From Spirometra erinaceieuropaei (Eukaryota; Platyhelminthes; Cestoda; Diphyllobothriidea; Diphyllobothriidae), in contig CACRXP010000702.1 in NCBI GenBank assembly GCA_902702965.1, positions 164,660 through 228,659 of the forward strand: 64,000 nt of DNA, written 5' to 3'. A program made the translations under genes and the position numbers. The number at the start of each line of letters is the position of its first letter. Position 1 is the stretch's first letter. This document shows positions 9,508-21,640 of this stretch, one piece after another. The notes under the pieces are model-generated. The model ran no database searches, was not told the origin of the DNA, and was given only the letters and a program-made list of their open reading frames with translations.

Positions 9508-12500
9508 CACCAAATCTAAAATTGTATATATGATATGTAAAAGAACGCTTTCGCATAAAACTATTCTAGTTTCCGACACGGGTCAATACTTAGATTTTTC
9601 TGTCGCCAAATTCATTGTCGGAACAGTGCCCAAACATATACTACTGATATCTCGGTTTAGCCAACCGGGCCATTTATCGCCCTTCTGCAGACTTCCAATA
9701 ATAGCGACGGGTTCCTGCATAATATTTTTGCCGAATCTTAAACTGGGGGGATTCTTTATTTAAATCGGCTGATTTTCTGCTCAATTAGACCTCCTGGGGA
9801 ACGCACTCACACAGAACGCAAAAACTGAATTTTGCGACGTGTGCGGCAAGATGGCAACCGCCAATCACTAATTGAGTAGCGCTGACAAAGATAGACGACA
9901 AATCAGCCAATCCCAGTACATGTGGAAGCGATCGACCTACTCGTGTTCAGTCTTTAGGCTTCCGATCGGGGCATGTGGTGCGGCTGGCCGAGGAGGTCAA
10001 GGGACCCTGAAACGGAAACTCCCCTGGCGGTGATTGCCGTCAGCAAGATTACCAGATATACGAACTAGAATAATTTTATTCCAATTTCTTTTAACTTTTT
10101 AATTCCTACCCAAGGAGCTAAGGAAAATAGCTCCTTTGTGTCGAGTCACGTGGACTACTAAACACTAACGATCAGGACATTTGGAAAGTCCCTGTGACAA
10201 ACTGTTTGGCCACGGTGTCCAAACGTTTACATTTGAGAAAGTGCATGCGCTTCCCGTTTATGTGCTGTACCCTACGTTCGTTCAAGTTTACTACGGAGAC
10301 AATAACGTTCATCTGAACAAACCTCTTAGTAAAGTTTGGGGAATGGCCACAGTCATTACATGTACTCGTCATGTTGTGATTCCCAATGGGTTAACGTGTT
10401 GTCAAAGGTTGCACTTTAACCGCTTAACTGATGTAAACATTAACTGATGACCCCGGAAAATGTTCCCTCCTACTAACTCCAAAGTGTTGCTTTATGAAAG
10501 TACATTGTCACTGATAAATATCAGGTAATTCATGTGATTTCATATGCAATAATTCCCAATGCTGTTTGACAAATCATCAAATGTGATATCTTAGTTTAAT
10601 TCATGTAATCTTTCAAAAATGAGCCCCGATGTTCTGTCTGAAGGGAACAGGGACGACCTTTTCGTGTCCCATTACTTACTCAGGATAGTTTGGGCGTTTC
10701 TTCCTGTTTAGAATATCTGACAAGTTCTCTATCCTGCGAGCAAGCCGTGCGATCTGCCACCGTTGGAGTAACCGTTGCTCTTGCGGTGCCAATTACCTAC
10801 ATTGGACATGTAACGGGCTGTTTGATGACATCCTCGACCAGCAAGCAGGAATCATGCTAGGCTCCGTTAGTCTGAAAAGCGAAGGACTTCACTTAAGTTG
10901 TCGTTTTGGGTGCCGATTAAATGAACCGGCATACTGACCTCATCCGGCATAAGTGGGGGTGCGAGCTTGCCCTCGTCCTCTCTACCAGCTAAAAAACAAG
11001 GATTGGATGGACCCCAGAACTCCGCGAGGACAGCACTAAAGTCTACCAGAACCAAAAGGACAGACGTTTACGCTGAAGAGCCGTCGGTTTGAGCCGGAGT
11101 TGCATTAATGCGATAGCGTTCTTTATGCGCACCAAAAGCGCTTCTAATTCACATGGACGGCGAACTTGTTCCTTTCTCATAGGACTTATATAGTGTTGTG
11201 TGGTGCCATCTGAGTGACTGCGCAGTTTAAATAATTGTAAAATTTCTCTCTCCACACTATTTGTAAGTTAGTAATTAGCAGCATTTCAGTATGCATATGG
11301 TCACTTTGTTATGCACTCGCAGTCATCAGTGTCGGCCTCTAAGTAGGGTAAATTAGCGAATATTGACGCAGTATGGCGTAACAAAATATCAGTATGTTTC
11401 AGTAGCGTAAAAGAAACGGACAATAGTGTCCATTGTTCCGGATTTGCCAAACAAAAATCAAAAGCACTCATGAATCCCTCAATAAAACGGTAAATTATAG
11501 GAGAAATATTTATAGTTGAATGGGGCTTTACATGCAAGAAAAGGACCATCCGCATGATAACGAAAGCGAAAACACTCACTCCATCGGTAAGTGTTTTCAG
11601 ACGGTGTCTTATATAAAGGACTATAACAAAAACATACTGCCGGGGTCAAACATCACCCCCCCCCCCAGGCCAGCCACTACTACTCCTTTAGTACTAATCA
11701 GATGGTCAAATACCATATAAGCAGTCAAAAACCATGGAGTCCGCTGTCCAGGTGAATTTTAATTCCAGCGTTACGTGACAGGGGACCCCGTAGTCCCAGC
11801 TGATCAAAACATCAGCCGATTAATACCACTACGGACAAACTACTGACTACGTACAGAGACATTGCAGATAAGTTATTTATATATTAACACTTTAGACGAC
11901 ATTAGGTATCTCTAAAATTCCAGATTTGAAAAGAAGGTGTTTAAGCTTGGGATTATTTTTAGGCTTGAGATCCCCCAGGTATCCACCAGAAAAGGCGTAA
12001 GTTCACTTACGACTGGCCATGACGGAATAACCGGAGGGTAGTGATACATATTCAAGTCTTAGGTAGGTTTTAGAACCAGAGTGAGAACACTTGGCTGACA
12101 GTTGTGCGTTAGTCGACGTCTTTCTCAAAGGTGACAGCAGCAACGAGTCGAAGCAGCAGGCAGAAGACGGTTTAATCAGTTAACGGCCAGAATTGCAACT
12201 CTGATGATGGCTATTCGTGGCGTGATTATAGACTATATTCTCGTTTGAGGCCGAAACCTTAACCAACCGATGACCTTTCTTGTTTTAAGATTTCTCCTAG
12301 CAATTGCGAACTTAGATTATAGCGAACTACGATGACCCGGACGATAGCTGACCACGCGCGTTTGGGTTCGAGCATTCGTGTCAGCAACATTAGATGTCTT
12401 TGACTTGAATAAGCAAACGGACGGTCTAGGCATGCGGTGAATGCCCGAGATAAATTAATCTTTGCTCCCCATTATGCAGCTACGAAAAATAACCCAAGGT

Positions 12501-12840
12501 CGATTAGTAATCTCAAAACATGGACTTCCAACAATGCGCATGATCGCTTGAATCAATAAGGAATAAGTTTTCCTTTTTTGAGAGAGAGGAATGCTTTATT
12601 TTGAAAATAAAATTTCAAAACTTTCCTGAACCAATCAGTCTTCTTCTCCGTTATTCGAAGAGGGGTGGTATTTTTGACGGTGCTACTTCAAAGAGGACCG
12701 TGAATCTTACCTCCGAACTTGCACATGAAGAGTTTTTTAAGATTTGAAGAACGCCGAATGTAAAAGTAAGACATCTCAGGAAGACAAAGACAAGCAAAAG
12801 AAGAGGAGGCACCGACGTGGATTCCGGAAGCGCTGTGGAA
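9508..12840. other. long stretch without recognisable genes
   Basis: I see only ORFs under 100 codons or overlapping antisense ORFs. A minus-strand ORF at 10172-10372 has scattered Cys/His (CNDCGHS, LKCKRL) but no proper C2H2 spacing. An 11-base C run lies at 11656-11666. No splice-supported exon, tRNA or copy of the window's repeats was found. Confidence 0.45.
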
Positions 12841-13435
12841 CTCAGAGCCCGATTTGTGCGATTCGTCAACCATATGCCAGCAGCTGGCGGCCAGTCTTCG
12901 TGGGTTTGACAAAGGCCGCCAACATTGTGGCATGGGATACATTCCGGAGAATCTTGCTTGAATTTGCGTGCCTGGGACGATTTCCGTAAATAACAAGACA
13001 GGAAGTTGAGGAACATAACAGACAAAGCAGGACTTTTTATCCGCTCCCATCCCACTCAATCCCATGTTCTCCGTTATGTCAATGGACGCCTACCGTGCGT
13101 AGCGACTGGGCATCAACATTGCTGGCCGAACCTACGGACCAACCGCTCGACCTGCGTCGTATGCAAGCATCCTCAAATGCCTCCAAGGTCACTGTCCACG
13201 ACCTCCTACTCGCGGTGGCCTGCTTGTCGAACCCACAAGGAGAGGGGAGACATAGGAGGGCGTGGATCACTTCGCCTACGGCGTCCCCAACGCTGGTCTG
13301 ACTATCAGCGTGGAAAAGGCAGTGTTAATGCACGAGCCGTCATCATCTAATGGCTTCAACGAAACCGGAATTAAGGTCGATGGAACACGAATCACGTCAG
13401 CGAACAAATTCAAGCACACTGGGAGTGGGATTTAG
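12841..13435 (+). pseudogene. LINE reverse transcriptase fragment, both catalytic sites lost
   Basis: One frame gives FVGLTKAANIVAWDTFRRI (about 12898-12960), matching the LINE RT motif around FVDLTKAFDTV but with the first catalytic Asp replaced by Gly. Further on in the same frame LDLRRMQASS and TVHDLLLAVAC (13152-13230) correspond to the segment ending in FADD, with the Asp pair replaced. After a frameshift near 13255 the downstream motif reads NAGLTISVEKAVLMHEP, then IKVDGTRITSANKFKHTGS, ending at TAG 13433-13435. This is the C-terminal half of a CR1/jockey-like LINE RT domain. Stops, a frameshift and lost active-site residues show an old dead copy. The exact clade cannot be told by eye. 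Confidence 0.8.
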
Positions 13436-13599
13436 GGAAACATGACGACACCGGACACCCTCGGGGCATCATCATTGACATAGAATTGAGGATGTACGGG
13501 GTTTTTGTCCTGCTAGAGTCATTATGTGGGACAGAGATGCGAACATAAATTCCTTTCAACTTAGCTGTCCCAGGATATTTAGACACCGCAAGGGTCGTT

Positions 13600-14040
13600 T
13601 CGGTATTTACGAGAGTCTTCCGTCAGACGGCACAGACCAAACCCCACTAAAACCATTTCGCGCACAACACATGAATCTACTTTGCTGTACGCGCGTGTGC
13701 ATTACCTCTACAGCGTGCATGCAATTCACTTTACCAGCGCCGGTATGGCGTGTGAAACATCGCAGGCGAGAAGATGAACATGTTACTTTAGTGGGAAGCA
13801 TGGTCTCGGTGTGGCTAGGCCATGGGTGGCATTCGCAGACGGCTTGTTTAGCTTTGTCAGTCATTGCGCCCAATTAGTTTACCGTCTCGGACGAAAAATC
13901 GTTGCGGCTTGAAGTCTTGCCACCTGACCGGACAACTCTGCCCTTGTGGTCATGACTGTATGCATGCAGAATAGTCGGCTTGAGTACTGAGAGCCGAGCT
14001 CAGTGGCCGAATCTTAATGTGCCCATCATGGTACCCCCAA
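13600..14040 (+). repeat. diverged direct repeat, copy 1
   Basis: Aligns with 14520-14990 in the same orientation. Shared anchors include a TTTAGTGGGAAGCATG / TTTAATGGGAAGCATG pair and GGCTTGAAGTCTTGCCA / GGCTTGAAGCCTTGCCA. Antisense ORFs in both copies show loosely similar translations, which follows from the DNA similarity; there is no domain. Confidence 0.55.
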
Positions 14041-14151
14041 GAACCTAAGACGCGAGCACCCATTTCCGTGAAAACCTGGTAAAAATTTAATAAGGTGGGT
14101 CGTGTGTGGCACGCGTAGACGAGCCATTTAGTTTTTTCACAAACTCGGCTT

Positions 14152-14210
14152 CCTGATGATGCGGCCCTGTTAGCAGTCTAGAAACGCGTACTTTCGATTT
14201 TTACGCTACA
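14152..14210 (+). ncRNA. hammerhead-ribozyme-like motif
   Basis: Contains both core boxes: CTGATGA at 14153-14159 and GAAACGCG at 14181-14188, followed by TACTTTCGATTTTTACG. The would-be stem II (GCGGCC...AGTCT) does not pair well. The copy at 9453 shares the flanks. Likely the terminal region of a Penelope-like element. Confidence 0.45.
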
Positions 14211-14409
14211 AAATACAAATGTGTCGCGTCTGGACGACTATGCTGTATTTGGCCATTTGATTGGTCCTAAAGGGGTAGTGGTGACTGGCATGAGAGGTGG
14301 GGGTGATGGCTGACCCAGACTAGGGGGGACGCCCGATCAAACCGATGTCTCATCGACGTAAAGGTCTGCCCCTTAGGCCCTGGTAGACTTTGCAGGCCCT
14401 TGGCTCCGA

Positions 14410-14490
14410 CTGTCTCTGATGATGGGCTCAGGTGAGTATCTGAAACGTCCGGCCAATAAAATTCCTGTTCCAGGGATCGCATCCTCTTCT
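14410..14490 (+). ncRNA. hammerhead-like motif, second type
   Basis: TGTCTCTGATGATGGGCTCA, then GTGAGTATCTGAAACGTCC: CUGAUGA and GAAAC boxes separated by a segment that can form a GCTCA/TGAGT stem. A related but more mutated copy is at 63903-63980 with the same downstream phrase (GTTCCAG then GATCGCATC / AATTGCGTC). No cleavage can be shown from sequence. Confidence 0.45.
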
Positions 14491-14519
14491 GAACTGTTTC
14501 TTGGAACTCACCTATTCGC

Positions 14520-14990
14520 CTCTGTCGGCATTCATGAAAGCCACCGGTCAGAAGTCACCGTCCAGCATCCACACACAACTAGGCCACACATGAACCCACT
14601 GTACAATACGCGCATACGCGACGCACAACACCCCAGGTCTCCCGGACGGTATGCACGTGAAACGTCGAGGTAAGAAGGTTTACACACTACTTTAATGGGA
14701 AGCATGATTTTGGTGTGGCCTGGTGCGTAAAGTGCGTCTCGAACAGCCCTAGTATACACAGTAAGAAATCAACTCCCGCAGAAAGCCATTGCATCCCTCA
14801 TTGTTATAAATCTGGTGCAATGGAATATATCATGACGAGCTTATAGATGTGGCTTGAAGCCTTGCCAACTGGCTGGATAACTCTGCTCTCGTAGTCAGTA
14901 ATGTGTGAATGTAGACTAAGCGACTCTAGCGGTGAGAGTCCGGCTCAATGGTTCCTTTGGGCCTGCACACCCGAGTCCATCTTTGGCACC
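14520..14990 (+). repeat. diverged direct repeat, copy 2
   Basis: Partner of 13600-14040; similarity is patchy, with indels (an extra insertion near 14760-14830). Confidence 0.55.
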
Positions 14991-15415
14991 CTTGATATTC
15001 ATTTGTCATCTGAAGAGAGAGAGGAAGCGCGACTGATGCTACAAGTGTCCGCCTCAGCATCAAAAAGTGCACTTTCCAGTCGCTGGCCCTGCGCCTAGTC
15101 TATCGACATCTTCGTCGTTATAGTACTGGCGGGACCTTACGGACTGTGTGCGTCTGGTATTTCATGATAAACCAAACCATGACTCTCACAGACTAGCTTG
15201 CTCTGACAGCTCTTTGGCACCTGGTTCCTTGCCGGTAGATGCGCAAGGCAGCCCTTGTCCTTTCCCCAAAAGGCTCACAGCTGTCAAGGTATCTTTACTT
15301 CAGCGGAATTGGTAACGCAGAACCCCGTACGTCGCGTCGAATACGGCGCGCCGATCAGTCCAACTGGTATTTCATTGATATTTTGACCCGAGTGTGATAA
15401 AACTCGCGTCGTCCG
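14991..15415. other. no recognisable feature
   Basis: Short ORFs only; no repeat partner found in the window. Confidence 0.4.
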
Positions 15416-15665
15416 GCGGGGCCTCGTAGATCAGGTGGTTAGAGCGTTGGCCGTAATAAGCCTTTCCCCTTACTGCGCGGATTCGAATCCCACTGAGGCG
15501 CCGAGTTTTTCGCAGTTGGGTCAGTATGAACAACTGGTATTTGAAAACCACGCTTCCAATGTGGGTCCTCAGGGCAGTAATTTGCTCTGGCCAGCCTCTG
15601 TGGTGTGAGCGGGTCTAGTTTCCTCCTTGTCGTTGAAACAATAACCTGCACTTTTTTTCCCATTG
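15416..15665 (+). repeat. tRNA-derived SINE with conserved tail
   Basis: The head at 15418-15500 has TAGATCAGGTGGTTAGAGCG (A box) and GGATTCGAATCCCA (B box, perfect GATTCGAATCC). The tail GCGCCGAGTTTTTCGCAGTT resembles CGCCGGGTTTTACGCAGTC after the copy at 16847. The acceptor stem is formed by GCCTC and GAGGC. The anticodon arm is disordered, so this is a retroposon, not a tRNA gene. Confidence 0.7.
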
Positions 15666-16846
15666 CTCAGCCAAAGTTGTAGTCGCTTTCACTTTAACAG
15701 AGTTTACTGCGACGGCGGGTGAATGAGCCACAAATCCATCCTCGAAAAGTAGAGTGGAGTTTTTTTCGGTCAGTACGGAACAATATCCCCTTTCTGCCTT
15801 GACGGCTTTCCGGTTACAATCAAGGCTTCTTACCTGTAGTTTGATACGGATAGCGGTATTACAGAATCAAAACTTCAACAGTAAAAGTTGGACAGGGAAC
15901 TTTCGTCGAACAACGAGTAGTGACACCTCATGATACCCGAACAACGCGTTGGATCCTATAGTAATAAATATAAGGCATTTTATCATACATGCCGTAAAGC
16001 CTCTAAATCATTGCAGTCAAACTATAAATTCCGGGTCTCAGAGAATGGGAGAATGAAGGACTGACAAAAGTTCAAATTATGTGCAATAGGCGGGTAGGAA
16101 TGTATATAACTGAGGGCAAATTTCAGGCAGAGGATTTAACAGCTTGCTTAAATATTACAGCGTTCTGGTCAACCATCATATTTGTTTTGAACTTTGATGA
16201 CTGAGATCTAAAGAATGAAAAATTCCGCAAGTGCGATGTTCAGGATGGTTATTTAAAACGTCTCTCGGAGTTATGGGTCCGCAATCAACGAATGTGATGA
16301 CACAGTGAATGGCAATAAGCAACGCGTTATTGTAACCTAAAGGAAGGTCAGGGGAGATTACGAGAGCCAAATGTGTCCCACTTGAGTCACCTGACAGAAA
16401 CGTGGCAATAGAATGGTACTTTCTGAGTTTGGTACTATATTTCGATTGTTTCAATCCGGATCATTTAATGCTAGTGAGTGCGTTACCGCTCAAAGTACTA
16501 AGAAGCTCTACTGGGACCTAAGATCGAACGGCTAAGAACGCCTCAGTAAAGAAAGAATTGTTTTCTCTGAGGTTAGCTCAACAGTATCTCAGCCTACAAG
16601 GTGTGTTGGAGGTCACAAAGATTTTAACGGCGCACGAGCAGGAAAGCGTTCATCATTCTCACCAGTTTTGGCGTTTGACCTTGCCAAAGTTTGCCAAATC
16701 ACTTAGTAGTTACATGAGTTTCAACAAATTATGAAATTTCGATTGGGCAGTCAGCCTATCACATCAAATGTGGGGCGTTCCATATGTCATAGTAGGCTGG
16801 TGGGGTTACTTGACCCAAATGAAATAAGCCTCAAGGCTCACGTTGG
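15666..16846. other. no recognisable gene
   Basis: One minus-strand ORF (16176-16454) without known motifs; otherwise short ORFs. Confidence 0.45.
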
Positions 16847-16990
16847 GGCCTCGTAGCTCAGGGGGTTAGTGCGCTGATTGCCCTTAAACTTTTCCCTTGC
16901 TGACGGTGGTTCGAATGCCACCGATATCGCCGGGTTTTACGCAGTCGTGTCGAAATAAGATTATTGCGTTTGCCAAATCCGGAATATCGC
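16847..16990 (+). repeat. tRNA-derived SINE, second copy of the same family
   Basis: GGCCTCGTAGCTCAGGGGGT is the A-box end and GGTGGTTCGAATGCCACCG is the B box inside a paired T arm. The CGCCGGGTTTTACGCAGT tail is shared with the copy at 15.4 kb. The tRNA body is interrupted in the anticodon region. Confidence 0.7.
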
Positions 16991-17109
16991 AGTCAAAGGG
17001 ACATCTGAAGGGCAAAATAGGAGCCACTGCGAAGAAACGCTGGAAAACTTCCCCATCATGATCATGCCCAACACGAAGTCTCATCGCTCTTTTCTGGCTT
17101 GGTAGTTCG

Positions 17110-17600
17110 ACCGCCGTGCGCCCCAGAACAATCTGAAGCAGGCACGGTAACTTGCGCTTAAAATGGTTTATAGGGAGAAAAGGACTTGTCAGGCATCTAC
17201 CCCACTCTCAACTCCTCCTCCTCCCCCAGCTTGGTCCGGTGTTAAGACATAGTCAAAAAGACCGGAAGCGGGAGAGAACGCGACGGTTGACACGGTCGAA
17301 CCCGCACCTAGACGTGCCACCCACCGCCTGTTGCATAACAAATACGTGACCAGGATGTAAACCAAAAACAGCACCACAACGGTTTAGCCAGACGACGTGG
17401 ATGACTTTACAATCATTCACACAACCTGTATACCCAGCGGGAACGCAAACGCATTTACCGACAAAAACCCAGGTGCCAGCGAAGTGCCAACGCACACCGG
17501 GCTTCGAGGGTCGTGGTTTGCTGATCGTGGCAAGCTTACTTCAATTAACACGAGCTATAGTCGTGTCAACCAGCGCATGTGTGCCAAATGACAAAAATCC
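17110..17600 (+). repeat. interspersed repeat family R1, copy c
   Basis: The longest R1 copy. Its right half (ACAACCTGTATACCCAGCGG to GTGGTTTGCTG) matches the reverse complement of 19440-19560 closely, which fixes the family boundaries better than the short copies do. Confidence 0.6.
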
Positions 17601-17714
17601 CCGTTTGTTTTGAAGTCACACCCTACTTTCAAAAAAATATAAACTTCGTGGAGTATCACTGTTGTAGAAAAATATGTTGATCACACGACCACCCAAAATC
17701 TCTCGTAGGAGACT

Positions 17715-17799
17715 TGTTTACTATCATGCATAAAGCCGGAACGAACATGACCCTGCAGGCGACGTAAACTGACTGGTAATCCACCAATATATATATAAG
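17715..17799 (+). promoter_or_regulatory. gene A proximal promoter
   Basis: Conserved block starting TTGTTTACTATCATGCATAA and including GACGTAAACTGACTGG, ending in a TATATAAG box at 17792-17799, 65 nt before the gene A ATG. The same block in the same order precedes every copy of the family. Confidence 0.75.
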
Positions 17800-17856
17800 C
17801 CATTTTAACGGATAGAGCTCTGAAAGTAAGGTTACTTCCCAACCAGAATCCTCAAT

Positions 17857-18612
17857 ATGTCCGGTGAGTTTCCGCTATACATTCACCCTCTAAAAACAGG
17901 AATTCATTTAACCCGGTTCCGCTGTATATATATATTGATGACTTCAATTCCCTATATTGGTCTGGAATTAATTGATAATGAATAATGTTCATGCAACTTT
18001 CGGAGTTACAGATTTTCAGTGGTTTTGTGATCACGGGGACCAAGCGTCCAAAATTATTCACAACGTTCCTTTCTGACATTGTTCTAAGAAGTCATGACCT
18101 CACCCTCAAACTTACAAATACGCAACTTATATTCAAAGGGGAGAGAACTTTCAGAGTAGCCCAAGTCGACGAAATTTCAATGGAAAGATATTGACCCTGA
18201 CCACGCTTAGGAATTGATGCATTTCACGATGAGCGTCAGTGTGATGAAAACATTCTGGACAAAAAATCGTCCACCGGCCTTTTGAGAAGCCTGTTCGTAC
18301 GCATTTGCGCGAATGACACGTCTTCAGATGCACAGGATAAACTCTCCTCCGTTTAGGAAATATCGAGGGTTTATATTGTCTGTGAATCGATATTGCTCCA
18401 AGTTTTCTATTCAGCCAATCATATTTTCTTCAGACGAACTTCCCATCCAGCAGGCCGAGGTGGACGCCGCTGTGGATCCCAAGGTCCAGAAACCGAAGTC
18501 GTCGCCGACGGAGGAACAGGTCGCGGCTGCAGAGGAGACCACCGAGGTCGCTGCCAAGGCGACCATCACCTCTGAACAGGCCACAGAGGATGTCGAACAG
18601 GCGCAGGAATAG
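17857..18612 (+). CDS. acidic small protein family, copy A (two exons)
   Basis: Exon 1 is 17857-17863 (ATGTCCG), followed by the donor GTGAGT. The 570-nt phase-1 intron ends in ATATTTTCTTCAG; exon 2 is 18434-18612 with stop TAG. The product is 61 residues, rich in Glu, Ala, Val and Gln, net strongly negative, with no Cys or aromatic residue, signal peptide or hydrophobic segment. It begins MSDELPIQQ and ends VEQAQE. Copy-specific residues are SSPTEEQ and EDVEQ. I recognise no family; an extended or helical intracellular protein is plausible but unproven. An in-frame ORF extends upstream into the intron from 18313, but the invariant acceptor and the paired exon 1 favour the spliced model. It lies alone, 10 kb left of the palindrome. 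Confidence 0.75.
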
Positions 18613-18637
18613 GCCAACCCATGTAGTCCCCCCTTTG

Positions 18638-18643
18638 AATAAA
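18638..18643 (+). terminator. gene A polyadenylation signal
   Basis: AATAAA, 26 nt after the stop, in the conserved 3' UTR phrase CATGTAGTCC...TTTGAATAAATT found after all six copies. Confidence 0.75.
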
Positions 18644-18649
18644 TTGCCT

Positions 18650-19384
18650 CTTAGCTCATCCTTCCGTCCTTCTTCTAAAAAATACTCTTCGCAGGAATAT
18701 TCGGTACGTGCGCAGTTAGCTAAAGCACTTCCAGTCTCTGGTAGAAGCAACTCGACAAGGGTTGTCTGTTCCATAAAATGCTAAATGGATATACTTTGTC
18801 CGTTATCAATGCTGAATATAAACGCCAATATTTCGTGAGTTGATGATGATGAGTCGTCAGTCGTGAGGATGATCAGACAGGTAACATGCACTCCAATGAG
18901 AAGTTATCATTGACTTGATATGCAAAAAAACCAGAGAAAAGAGAAACAAGACGTAGTTACGTTGCTTATGAGACACCTTGGGACACTGGTACGGCCATTC
19001 GTGTAGTCAGATATCGGTACCATTATAAGTAATACTTCCAAGCCTGGCAGAATAGTCCGATACAATTTAAAATTTTTGGCTGTTGCGACTTCTTTCTAGA
19101 GCACGCAAAGCGATATGGCAAGTAATACGTGGTCTGGATATCTATGTAAAATCGGGCACATTGGTAGTAAATACATTGGCCGTATTCAGAGTACGCGTTT
19201 CGCCGACTTTTGAAGTCTATTTGACGTAAACACGAACGATCAGCTAGGTCAATGGGGCTAATAGCCCCTCCAGTGTTTAATGTCCAGTTTGCTGTTTCAC
19301 CAGTAGCTAGGCAGACTGAGGGACGGGCTGATGAGCCGAGTCTTGCGGCGAATGTCTTACTTGCTGATGTTGCTCACGCTAAAT
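18650..19384. other. no recognisable feature
   Basis: 3' flank of gene A and unassigned sequence; no ORF with a known motif. Confidence 0.4.
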
Positions 19385-19860
19385 GCAGGGGCACCTGACA
19401 CCCTTCTGGGCCTAAGGATCTGTAGGCCTCTGCTTTGCCAGAATCAGCAAACCATGGCACTCGCAGCCTGGTGTGCGCTGACAGTTCTCCGACACCTGCT
19501 TCCCTGCCGGTAGAGGCGCTTGCGCTCTCGCTGGGTATACAGGTCGTGCGCATAGTAGTCACCTTTCTGACCTGTTGTGGTTCTGCTGTTGGTCGAAATC
19601 CTAGTCAAGTTTTTTTTGTGGACCCGGGGGGTGGGTGTGGAATGAAGCGCCAAGGTTCAGGCTCGGCCGCGCCATCGTTCTACGCCCTCCTTGCCTCCGA
19701 TCTTCTCGACTCTGTCTCGACATCGGGTTAAGGTGGGTGAAGAGGAAAGAGTGTGGTAAATGCTGCGCAAGTCTACGCTCATTGTAGATTAATTCACGCG
19801 TATGCCACGGTGCCTGCTTTCAACTTTCTGTGGAGCACACGGTAGAAACCGTCGGATGCG
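19385..19860 (-). repeat. interspersed repeat family R1, copy d (reverse)
   Basis: The reverse complement reads GACCTGTATACCCAGCGAGA and TGACTAGGATTTCGACCAAC, matching copy c in order. An 8-T run (19610-19617) sits next to a GGACCCGGGGGG stretch inside it. Confidence 0.6.
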
Positions 19861-20279
19861 ACGCTCTATCCGGCATCATTCAAACTGAAGAAAATGCTAC
19901 CAATCACGTTGGAGAAACAACGAAGCGAAAAACTGAGAATAGTAATGTGCCCGTCGTCTGGTCCAGAACGTACACTGACCTTACAGTCGAACAATGCTAG
20001 TTTTGACTTTACAATTATGAAAGTTATGCGGTTACTCTATTGAAACTGATACATTGTGATCGGGAGAGTTATTCAAACTTCGAGGCCGAAAGATAGGGGG
20101 TTTGCCTCCCGGAAATTAAAGGCAAATTCACACGAAGTCAAAGTTTTGACGGTGAAAATTTGGATCGAGACTTGCTTAATGCGACGAATAATGGCTAATC
20201 GGCATTTGGCACAGACGTATCATGTTACCTCATTGTATTAAGTAGCAAGTATTTATAGAAATATAATGTAGAAATATTG
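19861..20279. other. no recognisable feature
   Basis: Short ORFs only. Confidence 0.4.
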
Positions 20280-21060
20280 AATCAGCACAGGCAGACAACT
20301 GACACCAGATCCCAGGGGGCCAGTTGGAATGCTAGTTTGGGAAACTTTTTCGAAAATAGCGGGCTGACAGCGAAGACAGTCATCAGAACTCTGTGTCAGA
20401 AGCATGGCAAAATGCAGTGCGCTAATACCTTTTCGGACGATGCTTGTCCTGGAATCATCTAACCATTACGCCAGCGTAAAAACAACCATCAGCCTACTCG
20501 GAATTCGATCCACTGTCGCTTCATACACATCATAGATGAGTGTTAGACATAACAGCGACACAGCCTTTAAGGTGTGAGACGCAGAAATTAACCGGCATTT
20601 CATTCTACGTTACGCACAACACTTAAATTCCGAAGATCGCTTCTTCTCTGTCTCAAAAGAGTTTTAGGCATCACAGACAACAAATGGATCTAGCTACGGC
20701 GGCAACTTGTATCAACAGACAAACTGGACAGCATACATTTTGGACGTAGTCCGCATGGACGTGGGATTCGGACTTCTCCGCCAATTTCTATGTGGTTTTG
20801 TATAGATGCTTCAATATCTGCCACATACCTATGTAATAGAACTTCATTTTTTAAAATTAATTTACGAAATTGTATTTTATTGTGAAAAAGCCGAATTAAT
20901 AAAGAAAACACCCATACGAATAAGTGGACTAAACTGTCTGGAAATCGCAATAAAATCATTGCATAGGCCGATGATTTCAACTCGAAATGCAGACTCAATA
21001 GATGTGTTCTTCTCCACCCTCAGATCTCTCTTCAAACGAGAGGATATATGACTGGTGTTG
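20280..21060 (+). repeat. diverged relative of inner palindrome-arm sequence
   Basis: Phrases such as CAGAAGCATGGCAAAATG and GATGTGTTCTTCTCC resemble CAGAAGCAAGGTAAAATG (39058 onward) and GACGTGTTCTTCCC (39513 onward) in the palindrome arm, in the same order. This suggests an old copy of a Penelope-like terminal region. It carries no coding sequence. Confidence 0.35.
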
Positions 21061-21640
21061 TGACCCAGCCTGGTACTTAGAAGTCACATGGAGCGTATGC
21101 GCACACGATTCTTGTCCCCAATACCAACGCGGCAGAGAAGGAGAACGCGAGTGGCCACGAAAAGTGTATTAGGAAACTGCAAGTCAAGTCTAAAGGGAAG
21201 GTAACGCGTATTTATAAAACCCTAATGGGATTTGCCTGCATTCGGCCAAATTCACTTCGAGAGAAAAATCCTAGACGAGTTGATTGGTCACTCGCAGTCA
21301 CGGATCGACCAAGCTCGAGGGGATCAGCCAATGGCGAGTCGCCACGATTATGTTGACAGTGCGGTAGAGGAAACTCACGTGGTATCCATTGATTGGCTGG
21401 CTCTTGTATTATGGTGTGAAGGCACTCCCAAAAGCTGTGGGAAGACTTGACATTAAAATGTCGTCTTACCGTCTCATTCGTAAGCTTACCGCATGTGAGG
21501 ACGGAAGATTTGAACTCTAGGGTAGAAAAATTATTAAATTATCGATAAATTTATTATTATTACCCATTAATTAATAATTAATTTATAATTTACAAATTAA
21601 TTTGGAAATTAAAATAGGTCAGATAGTTTAAAGTAAATAA
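21061..21640. other. unassigned, with AT-only low-complexity patch
   Basis: 21525-21612 is almost pure A/T with overlapping TTAATTAATAATTAATTT-type palindromes. The rest has short ORFs without known motifs. Confidence 0.45.

Noticed and set aside
10172..10372. Possible C2H2 zinc-finger fragment on the minus strand
   Set aside because: CxxC and scattered His are present, but the spacing of a C2H2 finger is not; the overlapping plus-strand ORF is longer.
15416..15500. Functional tRNA gene
   Set aside because: A and B boxes are good, but the anticodon arm does not fold and the sequence continues into a tail shared with another copy, so it is a SINE.
18313..18612. A 99-codon ORF reading through into exon 2 of gene A as a single-exon gene
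   Set aside because: The extra N-terminal part lies in the intron, is not conserved in other copies, and the invariant CAG acceptor with a distant ATGTCNG exon fits all six copies better.
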